A stretch of DNA of 17,746 bases from Nitrospinota bacterium. GTDB lineage: Bacteria > Nitrospinota_A > UBA7883 > JADGGD01. The number at the start of each line of letters is the position of its first letter. The first letter of the stretch is position 1. Made by a program: the position numbers and the translations under genes. The notes below the pieces were generated by a model, which searched no databases, had not been told where the DNA came from, and worked only from the letters and a program-made list of their open reading frames with translations. The DNA is taken from contig JADGCD010000017.1 in assembly GCA_015229165.1 (NCBI GenBank), positions 1 to 17,746 on the forward strand, given 5' to 3'. This document shows positions 14,668-17,746 of the stretch, piece after piece.

Positions 14668-15809
14668 CCACGTTCGCCGACGTCTGGCGGTCGATGCAAG
14701 GCGCCCCTCTCGACAACGCCCTTGCGTCCATCGACCGGGCCACCGACGCCGACGTGGCCATCGCACTCGCCCGTCGTCCCGTCACCGGCGCCGGGTTCCT
14801 TGCGCTCCTGTCGAACGCCGCTGATGGGCGGATCGACGCCATCGAGCAGGCCGCCCGCGACCTGACCGCCCAGCGGTTCGGGCGGGTGATCAACCTCTAC
14901 ATCCCCCTCTATCTGTCGAGCTTCTGCATCAACAACTGCGCCTACTGCGGCTTCGGCAAGGAACAGAACTTCCGCCGGGTGACGCTCACCCTCGACCAGA
15001 TTCAGGGCGAAGGGGAGCGGCTGTTAAAAGAGGGGTACCGTAGCGTCCTGCTGGTGGCGGGGGAAGACCCCCGCGAAGTTCCGGTGGCCTATCTCGAACA
15101 GGCGGTCGCCCTGATGAAACGGATCGGATTCGTCTTCGTCTCGGCGGAGGTGGGGCCCCTTTCGGTAGAGGAGTACCGCCGTCTCGGCGACGCAGGGTTG
15201 GACGGGGTCACCGTCTATCAGGAGACCTACGACGAAACGTTGTACCGGCAAGTCCACCTCTCCGGCCCCAAGAGCCGGTTCGAGCATCGGCTGGAGGCGG
15301 CGGATCGGGTGGCACAGGCCGGAATACGGAGCGTCGGGGTTGGGTTTCTGATGGGGCTGGGGGACTGGCGGAAAGAGGCGCTGGCCCTCTCGGCCCATGT
15401 GCGGCACCTGAACCGGCGCTACTGGCAGACCAGCGTCTCCGTCAGCTTTCCCCGCATCAAAGAGGCGCCCGGCGACTTTTTGCGAAGTCAGGCCCGCCCG
15501 GTGAGCGACGCGGAGCTGAAACGGCTCATCTTCGCCATGCGGCTCCTCTTCCCCGACAGCGTGTTGACCCTCTCGACGCGGGAGCCTTCGGCGTTGCGCG
15601 ACCGGCTGTTCGGCGCAGGGATCAATCAGGCCAGCGCCGGATCGAAAACCGCCCCCGGCGCCTACGCCGGAACGCCCGACGCCGACGACGGCGAGCAGTT
15701 CCCCGTGGTGGACGAACGGACCCCGCAAGAGGTGATGGCCGCGATCAAAGGACTTGGCCTGGAGTGGGTGTTCAAAGACTGGGATAGCAGCCTGAGGCCG
15801 GTGTCGTGA
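14658..15809 (+). CDS. thiH: 2-iminoacetate synthase ThiH
   Basis: Predicted 383-residue radical SAM enzyme that splits tyrosine to give dehydroglycine for thiazole synthesis. The [4Fe-4S]-binding CxxxCxxC motif is Cys90, Cys94, Cys97 in SSFCINNCAYCGFG, followed by a glycine-rich VLLVAGEDPREVP segment. Further features are TVYQETYDETLYRQVHLSGP, GFLMGLGDWRKEAL, SVSFPRIKEAPGDF and INQASAGSKTAPGAY, all characteristic of ThiH. Using ThiH rather than glycine oxidase ThiO fits an anaerobe or facultative anaerobe. The start is GTG 14658 inside the end of thiG, and the stop overlaps the thiS start by four bases. Translation is tightly coupled. Confidence 0.96.
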   Translation: MGLTTFADVWRSMQGAPLDNALASIDRATDADVAIALARRPVTGAGFLALLSNAADGRIDAIEQAARDLTAQRFGRVINLYIPLYLSSFCINNCAYCGFGKEQNFRRVTLTLDQIQGEGERLLKEGYRSVLLVAGEDPREVPVAYLEQAVALMKRIGFVFVSAEVGPLSVEEYRRLGDAGLDGVTVYQETYDETLYRQVHLSGPKSRFEHRLEAADRVAQAGIRSVGVGFLMGLGDWRKEALALSAHVRHLNRRYWQTSVSVSFPRIKEAPGDFLRSQARPVSDAELKRLIFAMRLLFPDSVLTLSTREPSALRDRLFGAGINQASAGSKTAPGAYAGTPDADDGEQFPVVDERTPQEVMAAIKGLGLEWVFKDWDSSLRPVS

Positions 15810-16009
15810 AGATACAGTTGAACGGCAAAGAGCGGGAGTTCACGGAGGAGACGCTCACGATCAGTGATTTACTCGCGCTGTTGAAACTCCCCCCCGGCCC
15901 CGTCGCCGCGCAGGTGAACGAAGAGATCGTCCACCGGGACGCCTACGCCACCCACCCCATCAACGACGGCGATATTGTCGAGATATTTACAATGTTAGGG
16001 GGGGGGTGA
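15806..16009 (+). CDS. thiS: Sulfur carrier protein ThiS
   Basis: Predicted 67-residue ubiquitin-like protein whose C-terminal Gly-Gly is adenylated (by ThiF) and turned into a thiocarboxylate that delivers sulfur to ThiG. It begins MKIQLNGKEREF and has a conserved VAAQVNEEIVHRD segment and the end IVEIFTMLGGG, as in ThiS. The start is GTG 15806, overlapping thiH by four bases. The final glycines are encoded by a nine-base G run immediately before TGA. thiS normally comes first in such operons; here it is last, and the next DNA is an AT-rich island on the other strand, 7 bases away. No thiF or thiE is present in the window. Confidence 0.95.
   Translation: MKIQLNGKEREFTEETLTISDLLALLKLPPGPVAAQVNEEIVHRDAYATHPINDGDIVEIFTMLGGG
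15998..16006. repeat. G9 tract at the ThiS C-terminus
   Basis: Nine G in a row encode the last three glycines of ThiS, directly before TGA. A slip of one base would remove the stop and the free Gly-Gly end needed for sulfur carriage. Confidence 0.85.
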
Positions 16010-16016
16010 CGAATAT

Positions 16017-16607
16017 CTACAGTCCAATTACTCTATTCCAGTCCGCGATATACATGTACATTCTTTGATATTCACTAGGCAACAAGGTTCGATTGTGTGC
16101 AATAAAGTTTCTTGCCTTTTCAAGTTCCTCCATTCGCTGTTTTAGCCAATGCTGAGAGGGGACAAAGCTTTCGAAATACGACCATTTATCCGTTATGATG
16201 TCCGAGAGGTGTCCGAACTCTACAAAACCGAGCAGATTGGATTTATCACCTTCTAACCATGAATCGTTTATGGCCTTTTTTTGTCGATCTTCCGCAAATC
16301 GTTTCACTTTTGTTGGCAACTTTTCCTGCCAGTCCACTCCATCTTTTTCTTCTAAGGTCTCTTGAATGAGCGATCTTATTTCATTTTCAAAACAATGCAA
16401 TACTACGTACAGGCGACCCATTTCTAAAGCAGCATTTCTCCTTGTGATTCCAAAGGGGGCTATAGCTTCTGAAAGAAGTCGCTCCTCAGTTTGGCTTTCA
16501 TCGGCCCCTACTTGAATACCAGCGGTCTGGAAGAGAGTTGCTTCAGATTCAAACATTAACCCTCTAAACATGAAATCCCTAAGGGTCTTCCTGTTTGACT
16601 TACTCAA
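16017..16607 (-). CDS. Swt1-like HEPN domain protein (putative ribonuclease effector)
   Basis: Predicted 196-residue, helix-rich protein. The second half fits HEPN domains of the Swt1-like group: LYVVLHCFENEIRSLIQETL, then FVEFGHLSDIITDKWSYF, then MEELEKARNFIAHNRTL. It ends with the helix YQRMYMYIADWNRVIG. The catalytic HEPN motif RNxxxH is intact at Arg166-Asn167 to His171, so RNase activity is plausible. HEPN proteins commonly act as toxins or abortive-infection effectors. The start is TTG 16607, overlapping the stop of the DUF5343 gene by 8 bases with GGAA 8 bases upstream; ATG 16571 would shorten it by 12 residues. It is AT-rich, unlike thiS, which ends 7 bases away in the opposite direction. 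Target and partner are unknown. Confidence 0.72.
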   Translation of the reverse strand: MSKSNRKTLRDFMFRGLMFESEATLFQTAGIQVGADESQTEERLLSEAIAPFGITRRNAALEMGRLYVVLHCFENEIRSLIQETLEEKDGVDWQEKLPTKVKRFAEDRQKKAINDSWLEGDKSNLLGFVEFGHLSDIITDKWSYFESFVPSQHWLKQRMEELEKARNFIAHNRTLLPSEYQRMYMYIADWNRVIGL

Positions 16608-17226
16608 CTAGATGTTCCTTTAGAGATTTGAATATTGCGCTATATACTTCCAAATCCTTTGTCGCAGGAAGGTGGATTTGGATATTGTAATGAAGTGACG
16701 TAATCCCCCCCCCAAGTTGCTTGGACCTATTTTGGATAGGAATACTTTTTGATTGGTCAGTCTCAGGCTGCTCCTCAGAAGCTTGCTTGGATTTGTCATC
16801 GGAGACTTTAACATCTGCCAGCGAAAGCAAACCGAAAAAGGTGTTTGCCATTTCCTTTGCCAATCGATCCGATACATTGTGCGCAGACTTGAATTTGCCC
16901 TCAATTAATTGTCGATCATTTGACTCGTCTGGATGCTTGCGGAGGGTAAAGATATCTTGGTAAGCTTCTCTAAGTGATTCACCCAACACAGATTTGGATT
17001 TATGCGAGTTCCTGAATTCATGATAGCGCGCAGTAGGAGTTCCATCCTTTGACAAGAACCCTAAATCCTTCAGCAAGGGAATCAGCGCGCGATCATTCGA
17101 TGAGGTGTAGCCTAAATCTTTCAGGTGCTGTGCGCTAAATTGTTGAGGAGCTTGTCCTTTGGAAAGTTCTTCAAAGAACTTCGGGAATTTCCCATAGACG
17201 ACAACATACCTCTTTGTAAGACCCAT
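16600..17226 (-). CDS. DUF5343 domain protein, partner of the HEPN gene
   Basis: Predicted 208-residue protein. The N-terminal part (about 4-138) matches the DUF5343 pattern: YGKFPKFFEELSKGQAPQQF, DLGYTSSNDRALIPLLKDLG, FLSKDGTPTARYHEFRNSHK and SKSVLGESLREAYQDIF, followed by the FKSAHNVSDRLAKEMANTF stretch. A charged linker follows. The C-terminal LHYNIQIHLPATKD segment resembles the end of other DUF5343 proteins. Biochemical function is not known; the small helical N-domain could bind nucleic acid or a partner. I chose ATG 17226, with GAGG 6 bases upstream, over TTG 17238. It is the first gene of the pair and overlaps the HEPN gene, suggesting an antitoxin, sensor or regulator role. A G9 tract (coding strand) separates the linker from the C-terminal module. 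Confidence 0.75.
   Translation of the reverse strand: MGLTKRYVVVYGKFPKFFEELSKGQAPQQFSAQHLKDLGYTSSNDRALIPLLKDLGFLSKDGTPTARYHEFRNSHKSKSVLGESLREAYQDIFTLRKHPDESNDRQLIEGKFKSAHNVSDRLAKEMANTFFGLLSLADVKVSDDKSKQASEEQPETDQSKSIPIQNRSKQLGGGITSLHYNIQIHLPATKDLEVYSAIFKSLKEHLVE
16705..16713. repeat. Nine-base G:C tract in the DUF5343 gene
   Basis: Nine C on the plus strand, G on the coding strand, encode Gly-Gly-Gly between the charged linker and the C-terminal module. It stands out in an otherwise AT-rich gene. A frameshift here would exchange the C-terminus for an unrelated tail ending at 16620. Confidence 0.85.
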
Positions 17227-17230
17227 TGCC

Positions 17231-17260
17231 TGCCTCAAAAAATAGAGTGAAGTTGAGGCA
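17231..17260 (-). promoter_or_regulatory. Inverted repeat over the ribosome-binding site of the DUF5343-HEPN operon
   Basis: TGCCTCAA (17231-17238) and TTGAGGCA (17253-17260) are perfect 8-bp arms with a 14-base loop. On the coding strand the downstream arm contains the GAGG ribosome-binding site of ATG 17226. The upstream arm lies at the expected transcription start, next to AT-rich -10 candidates (GATAAT 17270-17265, TATTAT 17265-17260). It could be a repressor operator or an RNA hairpin hiding the ribosome-binding site. Confidence 0.5.
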
Positions 17261-17290
17261 TAATATTATCAAAAATTGATCTTCATTGCT

Positions 17291-17313
17291 TCATGTTCTT
17301 AGTCGGAACATGA
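17291..17313. promoter_or_regulatory. Dyad TCATGTTC-N7-GAACATGA upstream of the DUF5343-HEPN operon
   Basis: Perfect 8-bp arms (17291-17298 and 17306-17313) with a 7-base centre, 65-87 bases upstream of the DUF5343 start and just upstream of the likely promoter. The size and position fit a regulator-binding site. The remaining 85 bases to the tlpA-like stop hold only a short GCTTGG/CCAAGC hairpin (17354-17373). Confidence 0.5.
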
Positions 17314-17398
17314 TAATTTATTGTGAAATAGGATTTGATTGTTACCACCAACGGCTTGGGCATACCTCCAAGCTATTGTCGGCAACTATGGCAAACCC

Positions 17399-17746
17399 TC
17401 ACCCCCCCATCTTCTCTCCCAGAAACGCCTTCACCGACTCGTCCTGCCAGTCGCGGGCGCCGTCGGCGCGGCCCACGACCATGCCGGAGGGATCGACCAG
17501 ATAGCTCGTCGGCAGCGACACGATCCCCCACGCCCGTTGCGCGGCGCCCTCCGGGTCCAGCAGCGTCGCCAGCGTGATCCCCTCCCGCCCCATCCACCGG
17601 GCCACAGCGCCCGGCGCCAGTTCATCCACATTCACCGTGGTCACGGTCAGGTTTCCCGCCATCTCCTGCGCCATCCTCTGCAACATCGGCAGCTCCGCCA
17701 CGCAGGGGCCGCACCAGGTGGCCCAGAAATGGACCAGCGTCCATCC
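17399..17746 (-). CDS. TlpA/ResA-like thiol-disulfide oxidoreductase (N-terminus outside window)
   Basis: The visible 115 residues are the C-terminal part of a thioredoxin-fold protein; the start lies beyond the window end. The first visible residues contain the redox motif WCGPC (LVHFWATWCGPCVAELPML), typical of TlpA/ResA proteins that reduce periplasmic disulfides, often for cytochrome c maturation. Downstream are TVNVDEL, RAWGIVSLPTSYLVDPSG with the cis-proline before the beta strand, and a final Gly-Gly. A signal peptide or membrane anchor would be in the missing N-terminus. Base composition returns to high GC, so it belongs to the host chromosome. It converges on thiS with the AT-rich DUF5343-HEPN island between. 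Confidence 0.85.
   Translation of the reverse strand, partial: GWTLVHFWATWCGPCVAELPMLQRMAQEMAGNLTVTTVNVDELAPGAVARWMGREGITLATLLDPEGAAQRAWGIVSLPTSYLVDPSGMVVGRADGARDWQDESVKAFLGEKMGG

Overview
The window is GC-rich chromosomal DNA of a flagellated Gram-negative bacterium. Gram-negative: an LptF/LptG-type lipopolysaccharide-export permease and a KdsD/KpsF-type arabinose-5-phosphate isomerase (Kdo synthesis). Flagellated: a FlgM anti-sigma factor behind a good sigma-28 (FliA) type promoter. Two HD-GYP c-di-GMP phosphodiesterases and the overall style suggest a proteobacterium or a deltaproteobacteria-like lineage; the species cannot be named from the sequence alone.

Layout. 1-1368 (+): the end of a sugar isomerase/epimerase-like TIM-barrel gene and a GT4-type glycosyltransferase. 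1521-4614 (-): a two-gene, overlapping operon of c-di-GMP phosphodiesterases (REC-REC-HD-GYP, then GAF-HD-GYP). 4697-6447 (+): an LptF/G permease overlapping a PAP2 phosphatase. 6444-6743 (-): a small PGPGW-type membrane protein with a near-consensus sigma-70 promoter and a 13-base homopolymer. 6966-7295 (-): flgM with its terminator. 7608-7826 (+): a small unknown gene with a possible sigma-28 promoter. 7827-8154: intergenic DNA filled by two large inverted repeats, one a 136-nt palindromic element. 8155-9141 (-): the arabinose-5-phosphate isomerase. 9232-12537 (+): a PLP aminotransferase, cinA and rpe, with an imperfect tandem duplication before rpe. 12679-12753: tRNA-Gly(GCC) with a near-consensus promoter. 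12911-13813 (+): an unknown 300-residue protein. 13888-16009 (+): thiG-thiH-thiS, the thiazole branch of thiamine synthesis, with thiS unusually last.

The most unusual part is 16010-17398, an AT-rich island (about 42% G+C in a sampled line, against about 68% in thiS) lying exactly between the convergent stop codons of thiS and a TlpA-like thioredoxin gene. It holds two overlapping minus-strand genes: a DUF5343-type protein and a HEPN protein of the Swt1-like type with an intact RNxxxH ribonuclease motif. This looks like a horizontally acquired toxin-antitoxin or phage-defence module. It has its own inverted repeats at the expected promoter and ribosome-binding site, and a G9 tract that could switch the C-terminus of the first protein.

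How the genes connect: LptF/G, the arabinose-5-phosphate isomerase, the glycosyltransferase and possibly PAP2 point to envelope and LPS assembly. FlgM, the HD-GYP pair and the candidate FliA promoters point to motility and lifestyle control. thiGHS make the thiazole of thiamine. All functional calls come from reading motifs and family knowledge; no database search was run.
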